A stretch of DNA of 64,000 bases from JANQIO01 sp038746745 (lineage in GTDB: Bacteria; Pseudomonadota; Gammaproteobacteria; Pseudomonadales; Halieaceae). A model generated the notes under the pieces. It saw only the letters and a list, made by a program, of their open reading frames with translations, did no database searches and had not been told where the DNA came from. Positions within the stretch are counted from its first letter, which is position 1. Every line of letters begins with the position of its first letter. Positions 27,639 to 36,548 of the stretch are shown here, piece by piece. The stretch covers positions 13,062-77,061 of the forward strand of contig JBCDKJ010000011.1 of NCBI GenBank assembly GCA_038746745.1. Direction: 5' to 3'. Both the position numbers and the translations under genes were made by a program.

Positions 27639-28586
27639 CTAATACTGATGGCAGGCGATCATGCGCTGCGCATCAATAAACTTGGGTGTCGGTGTGTCCC
27701 TGCGACAGCGTTCCATCACATCGGGACAGCGGTCGGCGAAGCGACAGCCCGGCTGCGGGTTAATGGGCGAAGGAATTTCTCCCTGTGGAGCCTGGTGCTG
27801 CCGCTGCCGCTCATGTTCTGGATCGGCAACGGGGTTTGATCCGATCAACATCCGTGTATAAGGGTGCTTCGGCGAAAAGTAGACTTCTTCCGAGGGGCCC
27901 TCCTCAACCACGGTACCCAGGTACATGACCGCCATACGATCACAGAGATAGCGCACCATTGAGAGATCGTGCGCGATAAACAGCAGGGTCAGGCCCAGGC
28001 TGTCTTTCAACTCCTGTAACAGGTTGATGACCTGCGCTTGCACCGACACGTCCAGTGCTGAGATCGGTTCATCGCAAATCACGAACCGAGGCTTGACGAT
28101 CAACGCTCTGGCGATGCCGATGCGCTGTCTTTGCCCGCCGGAAAACTCGTGGGGGTAGCGGTTAGCGTGGTCCCGCTTCAGGCCCACGCGCTCCAGCCAT
28201 TGCGCCACCAACTCTCGGTAGTCGCTTTTGCCGCCACTGGCCTGTAGCCGCAGAGGTTCAGAGATGATCTCCTGTATGGTCATGCGCGGGTTCAGCGAGG
28301 TATAGGGATCCTGAAAGATCATCTGAATATCGGTAGAAAGACGCTGGAAATCCTTCTGCGTGAAACGCTCGGGGAGTGGCTTGCCGCGAAAAAGCACTTC
28401 GCCACTGGTTTTTAGCTGCAGGCCCGCCAGTGTTTTACCAAGCGTGGACTTGCCACAGCCACTCTCCCCCACCAGACCCAGTATCTCGTTTTCCGTGATG
28501 TTGAGAGATACACCGTCGACGGCGTGCACTACCCTGCCGTTGCCGATATCAAAGTGCGTTTTGAGCTTGCGAACTTCAACCAGCAT
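27639..28586 (-). CDS. oppF: Oligopeptide ABC transporter ATP-binding protein OppF
   Basis: One of two ATPase subunits of a dipeptide/oligopeptide importer. From the ATG at 28586 it has 315 residues: Walker A GESGCGKSTLGK, signature SGGQRQRIGIARAL, Walker B FVICDEPISALD, and the C-terminal oligopeptide-transporter extension with CRFADRCPDVMERC. The ATG at 28586 is preferred over one 12 codons upstream because the longer N-terminus lies inside oppD and is not conserved. It overlaps the end of oppD by 11 bases. Confidence 0.95.
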   Translation of the reverse strand: MLVEVRKLKTHFDIGNGRVVHAVDGVSLNITENEILGLVGESGCGKSTLGKTLAGLQLKTSGEVLFRGKPLPERFTQKDFQRLSTDIQMIFQDPYTSLNPRMTIQEIISEPLRLQASGGKSDYRELVAQWLERVGLKRDHANRYPHEFSGGQRQRIGIARALIVKPRFVICDEPISALDVSVQAQVINLLQELKDSLGLTLLFIAHDLSMVRYLCDRMAVMYLGTVVEEGPSEEVYFSPKHPYTRMLIGSNPVADPEHERQRQHQAPQGEIPSPINPQPGCRFADRCPDVMERCRRDTPTPKFIDAQRMIACHQY

Positions 28587-29592
28587 GCCTGGTATCCTCT
28601 GCTGGCGACGGCGCACCTTCATGTAGTAACCAGCATGCCGCTTGGTGGTTGTGGCTTATTAGCTTGGTGTCGGGGTCAATTCGGTTGCAGATTTTCATCG
28701 CCTGGGGACAGCGGGGGTGATAGGCACAGCCTTTGGGCGGCGAGAAGAGATCAGGCGGGCTGCCTGGGATGGCGCGCAGCCGCTCCGAGTGTTGCTGGTG
28801 TGCATCCGGCATCGCCAGTTTCAACCCCTGGGTATACGGATGACTGGCGTTGTAGAAAATCTCATCGATGCTACCGTACTCAACAACTTCGCCGGCATAC
28901 ATGACCGCCACTCGGTCAGCCATGCGCGCAACAACGCCCAGGTCGTGGGTAATCAGCACGATGGCCATTTTGTCTTCCCGCTGAATCTCCTTCATCAGGT
29001 CCAGCACCTGATCCTGAATAGTTACGTCCAGTGCAGTTGTGGGTTCGTCTGCAATCAGCAACTTGGGTGTGCACGCCAGACTCATGGCAATCATCACGCG
29101 CTGCAGCATCCCACCAGAGAATTCAAAGGGGTACTGACGCACACGTTGCGCGGCCTCCGGTATGCGAGTTCGCTCCAGCAGCCGTATGGCTTCTTTAAAG
29201 CCCTGCTCGCGCGAGAGTCCTCGATGAACCAGCAGTGTCTCAGCGATTTGATCTCCAATGCGCATGGTCGGGTTCAGTGATGTCATGGGATCCTGAAAGA
29301 TCATGCCCATATCTGCGCCGCGAGCGCGATTGAGTTGAGTCTGGTCCAGCCCAATCAGTTCCTTGCCCAGCAATTTGGCAGAGCCATTGACGATACGCCC
29401 CGGCGGCATGGGAATGAGGCCCATCAGCGCTTGCACGGTGACCGATTTACCGCAGCCGGATTCCCCTACCACCGCCAGGGTCTCGCCCTCGTGGACATCG
29501 TACGAAACCCCGCGCACTGCGCGAACCACGCCGCCATAGGTGTCGAACTCCACCTCTAGGTCGCGCACGCTCAGTACCGGTACATCGCTCAT
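28576..29592 (-). CDS. oppD: Oligopeptide ABC transporter ATP-binding protein OppD
   Basis: ATPase partner of OppF, 338 residues. Walker A is GESGCGKSVTVQ, the signature region is SGGMLQRVMIAMSL, Walker B is LLIADEPTTALD, and the switch His is in VLITHDLGVV. The C-terminal extension keeps four cysteines in the pattern CAYHPRCPQAMKIC plus CW, the family's metal/cluster-binding tail. Its ATG overlaps the oppC stop by four bases, so it is translationally coupled. Confidence 0.96.
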   Translation of the reverse strand: MSDVPVLSVRDLEVEFDTYGGVVRAVRGVSYDVHEGETLAVVGESGCGKSVTVQALMGLIPMPPGRIVNGSAKLLGKELIGLDQTQLNRARGADMGMIFQDPMTSLNPTMRIGDQIAETLLVHRGLSREQGFKEAIRLLERTRIPEAAQRVRQYPFEFSGGMLQRVMIAMSLACTPKLLIADEPTTALDVTIQDQVLDLMKEIQREDKMAIVLITHDLGVVARMADRVAVMYAGEVVEYGSIDEIFYNASHPYTQGLKLAMPDAHQQHSERLRAIPGSPPDLFSPPKGCAYHPRCPQAMKICNRIDPDTKLISHNHQAACWLLHEGAPSPAEDTRHAG

Positions 29593-30992
29593 GAGTCACT
29601 CCGCATGCGAGCATCCATAGCATCCCGCAGTCCATCCCCAAGCAGGTTGAAGGCGAGTACGGTCACGCTGATCAACAGAGCCGGGAATAAAAGCTCATGG
29701 GGGTGGGACAACATGGTGCGGATGCCGTCATTACACATAGAGCCCCAACTCGGGGTCGGCGGAACCACGCCCATCCCTATAAAGGATAGAAACGCCTCAA
29801 TAAAGATTGCAGTGGGAATGGCAAAGGTGAGGGATACCAGCAATACGCCCATGACGTTGGGCAGAATATGCCGGAACACCAGGTAGGGCGCGGTAGCGCC
29901 CATCAGGCGTGCTGCCGCAATGTAGGCTTCTTCGCGAATTTGTAGAACCTGTCCCCGGACCAGGCGCGCAGTGGCAGGCCAACTCAGCAGCACCAGGGCC
30001 AGCAGCATAGGGCCTATGCCACTCTCGCCTGGGCCCAGACCGAACGCAATTTTGAACAGAATCATGAAGAGTAGAAACGGCAGCGCGATCACAAAGTCCG
30101 CGAAGCGCATCATAACGTCATCCGTTCGACCGCCGCTGTAGCCAGCGAGGCCGCCGTAGACTAAGCCAATGGCGACGTACAACAGCGGCGCGCAAATACC
30201 AATAAAGAGGGAGGTGCGAGCCCCCCACATCAGTCGAGCCAGCATGTCTCGCCCAAGATAGTCAGTGCCCAGCGGGTGAGACTCCAGGCGAACTTGTTGC
30301 CCAAGGGTTTCAGACTCTGGCAGGGATGCTTGCACCAGTCCTCTGAAGCGTGCCTCAGACAGCAGGATGGCCTGTTCCACATCGACTGCCAGCGTGCTGT
30401 AAGCGGTTGACTCCCTGCCCTCGTAAAGCGCAGTCACAGAGTAGTAGTAACGCCGGGTTTCCAGCCCCAGTCGATCCTGGTAGCTATGCTCGAAAGGCAG
30501 CAGCTGTACCAGCGGTAAACCCAGGTCGTCCGCGTCCCTTGGCTCGAGCTCATGCCGGTAGATCTGATAACCCGAGGCACCGGGAACTGCATCCCAGGCG
30601 ATGTTAACGCTTTCCGAATTTGCGCTTCCCAGTAGGCGCAGGCCGGCTGGCGCCAGGCTGGCGTCAAACGTCGATGCGGGAATAGGACGGGTGTTTACGG
30701 GGGGCAGCGGCTCGACGCGGTCGATGACCCGCGCGTAGCGGCCTGTATTCGGCGGCTGCGAAATTTGCTCCAGGTCTTGCAATGCCGGGTCGACTGACCA
30801 CACCAGCGGACCCGCCAGCGTAAACAGCAACAGGAAGATAACGATGTACAGTGAGATAAGGGCGCGCCTGTTGCTCTTGAGGCGCCGCCAAACGTCTTGC
30901 CAGTAAGACAGGGACGGCCGATCAATGCGGTCACCCTCTCTGGCGATATCCAGAGGCTCGAAGTCCTCGGCGCTGGGTGTGTAGGCATTCAT
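29589..30992 (-). CDS. oppC: Oligopeptide ABC transporter permease OppC with inserted fibronectin-III-like domain
   Basis: Inner-membrane permease of 467 residues, about 160 longer than a normal OppC. The first membrane helix is at about 43-66. The usual short periplasmic segment is replaced by about 140 extra residues before the family motif HPLGTDYLGRDMLARLMWG (239-257). Residues about 113-206 read as an FN3 domain: VNIAWDAVPGASGYQIYRHE (beta strands B-C) and RYYYSVTALYEGRES (strand F). The remaining five helices and the EAA loop (ARLMGATAPYLVFRHILPN) are intact, so the permease should work. The insertion would face the periplasm, where the substrate-binding protein docks. Confidence 0.9.
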   Translation of the reverse strand: MNAYTPSAEDFEPLDIAREGDRIDRPSLSYWQDVWRRLKSNRRALISLYIVIFLLLFTLAGPLVWSVDPALQDLEQISQPPNTGRYARVIDRVEPLPPVNTRPIPASTFDASLAPAGLRLLGSANSESVNIAWDAVPGASGYQIYRHELEPRDADDLGLPLVQLLPFEHSYQDRLGLETRRYYYSVTALYEGRESTAYSTLAVDVEQAILLSEARFRGLVQASLPESETLGQQVRLESHPLGTDYLGRDMLARLMWGARTSLFIGICAPLLYVAIGLVYGGLAGYSGGRTDDVMMRFADFVIALPFLLFMILFKIAFGLGPGESGIGPMLLALVLLSWPATARLVRGQVLQIREEAYIAAARLMGATAPYLVFRHILPNVMGVLLVSLTFAIPTAIFIEAFLSFIGMGVVPPTPSWGSMCNDGIRTMLSHPHELLFPALLISVTVLAFNLLGDGLRDAMDARMRSDS

Positions 30993-31936
30993 CAGGAAAC
31001 GCTCTTGGTCACCTGGATGCGGGGATCGATAAAGCCGTAGACGATATCCACCGCAATCACCATCAGCACGAGAAAGGCTCCGTAGAACACCGTCGTGCCC
31101 ATAATGACGGTGTAGTCCAACTGCTGCACGGCCTGCACAAAATACCGGCCCAGCCCAGGTATCGCGAATACCAGTTCAACCACAAATCCGCCGGTGGTGA
31201 TGGCGGCGATGGCAGGCCCAAGAACGGTGACCACCGGCAGGATGGCGTTGCGCAATTGATGCTTGAAGAAAATGCGCTGTGGGGTGAGCCCCTTGGCCCG
31301 TGCAGTGCGAATGTAGTCTTTGTCCGCCACCTCCAACATGGATGAGCGCATCAGACGCGTAAGGTAGGCCATTGTGCCCAGCCCCAGTACCAGAGCGGGT
31401 ACGATCATGTGAGCCACGGTGCCCCAGCCTGCCACCGGCAACAGGGAGGCACCCACGGCACTGTTGAGCCGCAGAATGCCGAGTTGTCCCAGCGCTGCGA
31501 ACACGAAGCTAGGGACGGATACGGCAATAATCACCAGAAACATAATCAGGAAATCCGGCATACGATCTCGGAACAGCGCAGTGAGCGCGCCAAACAGAAT
31601 GCCGCCCGCCGCCGCGAACAGCAGCGCCAGCACCCCCAAGGTGGCCGAGACCGGGAAGTGCTCTGCGATGATGTCATTAACCTTGCGGTTTTGCTGCGTA
31701 AAGGAGATGCCAAAGTCGCCTTGTACGCTGTTTCTCAGGAACAGCAGATACTGCTGATACACCGGTTTATCCAGGCCGTAGGCACGCTCCAGATTGGCAC
31801 GAATTTCAGGGCTCACCGCTTTATCGTTCATCAAGGGGTCGCCCGGGACGGCATGCATCCCCCAAAAGGTGGCCGTGGCGATGAACCAGATCGTGATCAG
31901 CCCTGAAAAAAGACGCTTGGCAATATAGCTCGACAT
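30992..31936 (-). CDS. oppB: Oligopeptide ABC transporter permease OppB
   Basis: Inner-membrane permease of 314 residues that pairs with OppC. It shows the standard start MSSYIAKRLFSGLITIWFIATATF, the periplasmic loop with YGLDKPVYQQYLLFLRNSVQGDFGIS, six membrane segments, and the EAA loop SMLEVADKDYIRTARAKGLTP that contacts the ATPases. It has no insertion, unlike its OppC partner. It shares single-base overlaps with oppA (31936) and oppC (30992), showing a tightly packed operon. Confidence 0.96.
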   Translation of the reverse strand: MSSYIAKRLFSGLITIWFIATATFWGMHAVPGDPLMNDKAVSPEIRANLERAYGLDKPVYQQYLLFLRNSVQGDFGISFTQQNRKVNDIIAEHFPVSATLGVLALLFAAAGGILFGALTALFRDRMPDFLIMFLVIIAVSVPSFVFAALGQLGILRLNSAVGASLLPVAGWGTVAHMIVPALVLGLGTMAYLTRLMRSSMLEVADKDYIRTARAKGLTPQRIFFKHQLRNAILPVVTVLGPAIAAITTGGFVVELVFAIPGLGRYFVQAVQQLDYTVIMGTTVFYGAFLVLMVIAVDIVYGFIDPRIQVTKSVS

Positions 31937-33666
31937 CAGGGATCAGCCTGCTCTGCCAGGCGAATGCGAGCGTAATTGAAGTTTGGGTCGCCGCCTATGC
32001 GACTGCGGCGCACCCCCTCAAGTCGCTTGTCCTGTGCGTAAATAAAGCCGCGTTCGTATTGAGGGAGCACTACGACATCGTCGTGAATGATGGTTTGCAA
32101 CTGGGCGAACAGCTGGTTACGTTGCTGCGCGTCCGTAGTTTTCTGGGCCTCGATTACCAGAGCATCATAGCGCGGGTTGCTATAGCGGCCTCGATTGTTC
32201 AGATTCCAGGAGGCAAACAGGTCGGCGAAGGTCATAGCGTCGTTGTAGTCCGGGCCCCATCCCGCGCCCACCAGGTTGTAGTCGCCGGCGCTCATTTTGG
32301 CCAGTCGCTGTTTGAAAATCTGTCGATCCAGGCGGATATCCAGCCCCAGGTTCCTCGCCATCACGTTCTGGAAATGCTCTCCCTGCTTATTGGCACTAGC
32401 GCTGTCGCTCAGCAGTAGCGTCAGCGGTGGGATTTCATCCAGGCCCAGCTCCTGCTTGGCCTGGGCCAGATACCTGCGCCCCAGCTCAAGATTGAGTTCG
32501 GGTTTCTCCGGTGGATACTGGGCTTGCAGACTGAGACCGTTATCACCGCGCAGCCAGGCAGGAAACACTGTGTAGGCGGGGACATTGCCAGGTACAGCAA
32601 TGACTTTGTAGGTGAGCTCCGCTACATCGTAAACGCTCTGCATGGCGCGCCTCAGCGCCAGGTTTCCTGTGGGTTGTTGTGGCCGGTGATTGAAACCGAT
32701 GTAAAAAACAGTACCGTCTCGGTGAGACTTCAGCTTTTGTCGCCGCTGCAATGCCATCTTCATGGCCGAGAGGTCCAGTTCAGTCGCCATGGCGACCTTG
32801 TCATCCATAAACAGGTTAAAGCGCGCGTTGGCGTCTGAGGTGAAGTACGGCGCATTGATCGCATTCAGCGCTACCTCATCGCTACGCCAGTAATGCGGGT
32901 TTTTCTCAAAACGCATGGCGGCGCCGTGCACCCACTCTGTCAGTATGTAGGGTCCGTTTGAGATCAGGTTCTCTGCCTCCGCAGCGTAGAGACGACCCTG
33001 CTCATTGAAAAAGTCTTCGCGCACTGGGCGAAAGCTGATGAAGGTGATGAGGTCCAGGAAATAGGCGGTGGGAGAGACGAGCTCAGCCACCAGTGTGTAG
33101 TCATCAATAGCCTTTACGCCCAGGGATTCCGGCGGCAGATCGCCTGCAATAATGGACTCGCCATTGATAAGCGTGCGCATGAGAAAGGCGTATTCGGACG
33201 CGCTCAGCGGATTGACTACCTGCTGCCAGGCAAACACAAAGTCATGCGCTGTTACGGGTTTGCCATCGCTCCAGCGGGCGTCCTGCCGTAACCAGAACGT
33301 GGCCTTCGTATCGGTGAGTTCCCAGCGCTCCGCGACGCCCGCGGCGAGATTGTTGTTTTCATCGAGGGTAAGCAGCCCCTCGGAAATATGGTCCAGCACC
33401 ATGAAGCTGATCTGGTCAGTGGCTCTGATGCTGCTGAGATACTGTGGTTCTTCCCGTATCGCGATGGCGATTTCTCTGTTGGCAGGATCAATTGCTGGGG
33501 GGACGGCGTAGGCGGGTAGCGCCATGCCCGCCGCGACGACTGCCATCAAACTGGCATGTCTAACCTGACGACCAATGATCGAAGTTAGAGTGCGCAACCA
33601 GCGCAGGCTGCATCCTTTCAGACAGGCGGAGTCCGCCTGCCGCCAATAGGTGGTCAATAACGTCAC
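31936..33666 (-). CDS. oppA: Peptide ABC transporter substrate-binding protein OppA
   Basis: Periplasmic binding protein of the SBP_bac_5 family, 576 residues. The mature part begins after a signal peptide whose hydrophobic core is ASLMAVVAAGMALPAYA (about 38-54). The family core includes REIAIAIREEPQYLSSIRATD, FWLRQDARWSDGKPVTAHDFVFAWQQ and YILTEWVHGAAMRFEKNPHYW, which place it with OppA/MppA oligopeptide binders. The GTG start overlaps the rpiA stop as GTGA. The 37 residues before the signal core are unusually long; an in-frame TTG near codon 24 would give a more normal signal peptide. Confidence 0.92.
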   Translation of the reverse strand: MTLLTTYWRQADSACLKGCSLRWLRTLTSIIGRQVRHASLMAVVAAGMALPAYAVPPAIDPANREIAIAIREEPQYLSSIRATDQISFMVLDHISEGLLTLDENNNLAAGVAERWELTDTKATFWLRQDARWSDGKPVTAHDFVFAWQQVVNPLSASEYAFLMRTLINGESIIAGDLPPESLGVKAIDDYTLVAELVSPTAYFLDLITFISFRPVREDFFNEQGRLYAAEAENLISNGPYILTEWVHGAAMRFEKNPHYWRSDEVALNAINAPYFTSDANARFNLFMDDKVAMATELDLSAMKMALQRRQKLKSHRDGTVFYIGFNHRPQQPTGNLALRRAMQSVYDVAELTYKVIAVPGNVPAYTVFPAWLRGDNGLSLQAQYPPEKPELNLELGRRYLAQAKQELGLDEIPPLTLLLSDSASANKQGEHFQNVMARNLGLDIRLDRQIFKQRLAKMSAGDYNLVGAGWGPDYNDAMTFADLFASWNLNNRGRYSNPRYDALVIEAQKTTDAQQRNQLFAQLQTIIHDDVVVLPQYERGFIYAQDKRLEGVRRSRIGGDPNFNYARIRLAEQADP

Positions 33667-34337
33667 TGAGGCAGCAGCGTTTCTACGCCATCGGCTGTGC
33701 CCAGCAGCATGACATCAGCGGGGCGATGGGCAAACAAACCATTGGTAACCACGCCCACAATGCTGTTGATGGCTTGCTCCGTTTCCAGCGGCGTAGCAAT
33801 CGGGAAGTTGAACACGTCGAGAATGATGTTGCCGTTGTCGGTGACCGTACCCTCTCGGTAGACCGGGTCGCCGCCCATCTTTACCAACTGCCGCGCTACA
33901 TGGCTTCGCGCCATGGGAATGACTTCAACCGGGAGCGGGAAGTCTCCTAGGGTGGGAACCAGTTTGGATGCGTCGGCAATGCAGATAAATTCGCGTGCGA
34001 CCGCGGCGACAATTTTCTCGCGCGTCAGTGCTGCGCCGCCGCCTTTGATCAGTTGCAGGCTTTTATTGCTCTCATCGGCCCCATCAACGTAGAAGTCGAC
34101 CTTGTCTACGCTATTGAGATCAAAGACCGGGATACCGTGTTGTTTGAGCCGCTGCGCGGATTGTTCTGAGCTGGCCACCGTCGCCTCTACCTGACCAGCG
34201 ATATCACCCAGGTAATCAATGAAGTGATTCGCCGTGGAACCGGTGCCGATACCTATTACGGTATCGCGCTCAAGCTGGGGCTGGATTCGTGCGAGTGCGG
34301 CTGCTGCTACAGCCCGTTTCATTTCGTCCTGGTTCAA
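33663..34337 (-). CDS. rpiA: Ribose-5-phosphate isomerase A
   Basis: Interconverts ribose 5-phosphate and ribulose 5-phosphate. The 224 residues show VIGIGTGSTANHFID, the active-site segment YVDGADESNKSLQLIKGGGAALTREK with its catalytic Asp and Glu, and VEVIPMARSHVARQL. It is divergent from ilvA. Its stop overlaps the oppA start by four bases, so a housekeeping sugar isomerase heads the peptide-import transcript, an arrangement that would give opp a constitutive supply of message. Confidence 0.97.
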   Translation of the reverse strand: MNQDEMKRAVAAAALARIQPQLERDTVIGIGTGSTANHFIDYLGDIAGQVEATVASSEQSAQRLKQHGIPVFDLNSVDKVDFYVDGADESNKSLQLIKGGGAALTREKIVAAVAREFICIADASKLVPTLGDFPLPVEVIPMARSHVARQLVKMGGDPVYREGTVTDNGNIILDVFNFPIATPLETEQAINSIVGVVTNGLFAHRPADVMLLGTADGVETLLPQ

Positions 34338-34376
34338 ACGCGGGAGGCCTCTGCGTTACAGCGTCAATGTGGCTGC

Positions 34377-34405
34377 ATTATAGGCAGAGGGGCGCCGCTG
34401 AAACA
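34377..34405 (-). promoter_or_regulatory. rpiA: Predicted promoter of rpiA (and possibly the opp run)
   Basis: On the reverse strand a perfect TATAAT (34382-34377) lies 40 bases before the rpiA ATG. The -35 box at 17 bases spacing (TGTTTC) is weak. The ilvA promoter must lie in the same 198-base divergent region but was not clear. Confidence 0.45.
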
Positions 34406-34535
34406 GCATGGGGTCGCAGCGACCTTCGTGGATACGGTCGGGAACGGCACAGGCTGCAAATGTCAGCCTGCTCGATTAGTATGGCGTCCGTATTTTAAAG
34501 CCACTCCATACTTGTTTACAGTCGGCCTAGCCCAC

Positions 34536-36056
34536 ATGCCACAGTCCTACGTTAAGAAGATACTTGAGTCACGCGTCTACGACGTGGCCCGGGAAACCCC
34601 GATTGATCACGCGCGTCTGCTGTCTGAGCGGTTGGATAATCGCGTTCTGATCAAGCGGGAGGACCTGCAGCCGGTATTTTCTTTCAAGCTACGCGGCGCC
34701 TATAACAAGCTTAGCCGCCTCAGTGATGAACAACGTGAGCGGGGCGTGATCGCAGCTTCCGCAGGAAATCATGCACAGGGGCTCGCCTATGCCGCCAACC
34801 GTCTGGGAGTGAAAGCGACAATTGTTATGCCGCTGACGACGCCGGGTATCAAGGTGCAGGGCGTGAAGTCTCACGGTGCAAAAGTTGTGCTGCATGGCGA
34901 CACCTTCGACGAGGCATCAGCCTACGCGCAGAACCTGGTTGAGGAGCGCAGTCTGACCTACGTGCCTCCCTATGACGATCCAGACGTAATCGCTGGCCAG
35001 GGCACGGTAGGTATGGAGATCGTGCGTCAACATCCCGATCCCATTGAGGCGATTTTCGTGCCAGTCGGAGGAGGTGGGCTTTTAGCGGGTATCGCTGCCT
35101 ACGTTAAGTACGTGCGGCCTGACATCAAGCTGATTGGTGTCGAGCCGGAGGACGCTGCCTGCCTTGCCGCCGCTATGGCAAAAGGCCGGCGAGTGAAGCT
35201 TAAGGAAGTCGGTATTTTTGCCGACGGTGTGGCGGTTGCGCAAATCGGCAAGGAGCCTTTTCGCATTGTGCGTGAGATCGTGGACGAGGTGATCACTGCG
35301 TCTACTGATGAAATGTGCGCTGCGATCAAAGATATGTTCGAAGACACGCGCTCTATCGCTGAGCCCGCTGGCGCCATCGCCCTCGCGGGGTTGAAGAAGT
35401 ATGTGGAGAACACCGGCGTCAGTGGCAAAACGCTGTTGGCGATACACAGTGGTGCCAACACCAATTTCGATCGCCTGCGTTATATCTCTGAGCGCACAGA
35501 GATTGGCGAGAAGAGAGAGATCGTGCTCAGCGTGGCCATACCGGAACGTCCGGGCAGCTTTAAGGCGTTTTGCGCTGCACTGGGTAAGCGCAGCATCACC
35601 GAGTTTAACTACCGTTACGCCGGTCGCACCGTCGATGCGCATATTTTTGTTGGCGTGAAAGTGGCGGAGGGCTATGCGCAGGCCGACGAAGTGATAGCGC
35701 CGCTGCGCGAGCAGGGCTATGACGTCGTTGACATGACCAACAATGAACTGGCCAAGCTCCACGTGCGGCATATGGTGGGCGGCACAACGCCAAACTCTCT
35801 GGTTAATGAGCGAGTTTTCCGGGTCGAGTTTCCCGAACGGCCCGGCGCTCTAATGAACTTTCTCAACAAGCTTGGCAAGCGATGGAACATTTCCTTGTTC
35901 CATTATCGCAGCCACGGTGCTGCCTACGGCAGGGTGCTGGTAGGGCTGCAGATTGACGACAGTGAGCACGCAGACGTTCTCGCTGCGTTGCGACGCACGG
36001 AGTATCGCTTTTGGGAAGAAACAGAAAACCCGGCTTATCAAATGTACCTGGGGTAA
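34536..36056 (+). CDS. ilvA: Threonine ammonia-lyase, biosynthetic (threonine deaminase)
   Basis: PLP enzyme that turns threonine into 2-oxobutanoate, the first committed step to isoleucine. From the ATG at 34536 it has 506 residues. PLP Lys51 lies in FSFKLRGAYNKL, the phosphate loop is PVGGGGLLAG, and there are two ACT-like regulatory domains: VAIPERPGSFKAFCAALGKR and VEFPERPGALMNFLNKLGKR. Two such domains mark the allosteric, isoleucine-inhibited form. The frame is open about 100 codons upstream, but that part shadows rpiA; MPQSYVKKILESRVYDVA is the family's usual beginning. Confidence 0.97.
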   Translation: MPQSYVKKILESRVYDVARETPIDHARLLSERLDNRVLIKREDLQPVFSFKLRGAYNKLSRLSDEQRERGVIAASAGNHAQGLAYAANRLGVKATIVMPLTTPGIKVQGVKSHGAKVVLHGDTFDEASAYAQNLVEERSLTYVPPYDDPDVIAGQGTVGMEIVRQHPDPIEAIFVPVGGGGLLAGIAAYVKYVRPDIKLIGVEPEDAACLAAAMAKGRRVKLKEVGIFADGVAVAQIGKEPFRIVREIVDEVITASTDEMCAAIKDMFEDTRSIAEPAGAIALAGLKKYVENTGVSGKTLLAIHSGANTNFDRLRYISERTEIGEKREIVLSVAIPERPGSFKAFCAALGKRSITEFNYRYAGRTVDAHIFVGVKVAEGYAQADEVIAPLREQGYDVVDMTNNELAKLHVRHMVGGTTPNSLVNERVFRVEFPERPGALMNFLNKLGKRWNISLFHYRSHGAAYGRVLVGLQIDDSEHADVLAALRRTEYRFWEETENPAYQMYLG

Positions 36057-36548
36057 ACCCTTCAGTAGTCCAATTCTCTTAATTCGAAGCCCCTACTTCG
36101 CTCTCGCTCCAGTGAATACGCGGGTCACAAAAGTTATCCCCAACGCTAGCTTCCACTTGCATTTTTGATCCGATGACATACACTCGAACCAGTTTTGTGG
36201 CAAATTACCAAAAATCGTAGTTGCGATAAGCCTTAGCTCAGATGCTAGTGCTGTCAGTAGCAGCTATCAAATGCTGACAGGTTGGAAAGCCAGACAGCCA
36301 ATAAAAAGAGTATGTATCCCACAAACTGGCCTGCCCAGCCCGCAGGGCGGTCACAGAGATGTCTGCTTTTGTCTCCGCGTTTGTACCCGCGTTAAAGGTT
36401 GGACCCAATCAAAAGTTGGAACTGATCAAGGGAGTGGTGGCAATGACAGATGTATTCAGGGTGTATGAAATGGCTGCGTAGTGCGTGAAGCGTGTTGCAA
36501 TAACGTCGCGCCCAAAAGCAGCCACCGAGTGATGAGGGCAAAGAAAAA
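36057..36548. other. 492-base gap after ilvA with no recognisable gene
   Basis: This stretch is visibly lower in GC than its surroundings. It holds a hairpin with arms CTGTCAG (36251-36257) and CTGACAG (36274-36280), possibly the end of the ilvA message. Short open frames here, up to 65 codons, look random. A 12-codon frame at 36442 (MTDVFRVYEMAA) has a GGGAGTGG just upstream, but nothing else supports it. The promoter for the small gene at 36549 must lie in this region. Confidence 0.5.

Noticed and set aside
35082..35771. 229-codon reverse frame opposite ilvA
   Set aside because: ilvA is unmistakable on the forward strand and the antisense product is rich in His/Arg with no domain; typical of a complement of a GC-rich gene.
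36220..36300. tRNA-like D-arm sequence (TTAGCTCAGATGCTAGTGC) after ilvA
   Set aside because: The expected T-loop GTTCGANNC is absent (GGTTGGAAAGCC instead), no acceptor stem partner is found and no anticodon arm of the right size can be drawn.
36489..36510. GTGTTGCAATAACG-N-CGCGCC shared with the rppH/HAD intergenic region (about 44306-44326)
   Set aside because: Only two copies of about 20 bases, with different downstream sequence; no -10 box at matching distance in the first. Probably chance or a minor shared element.
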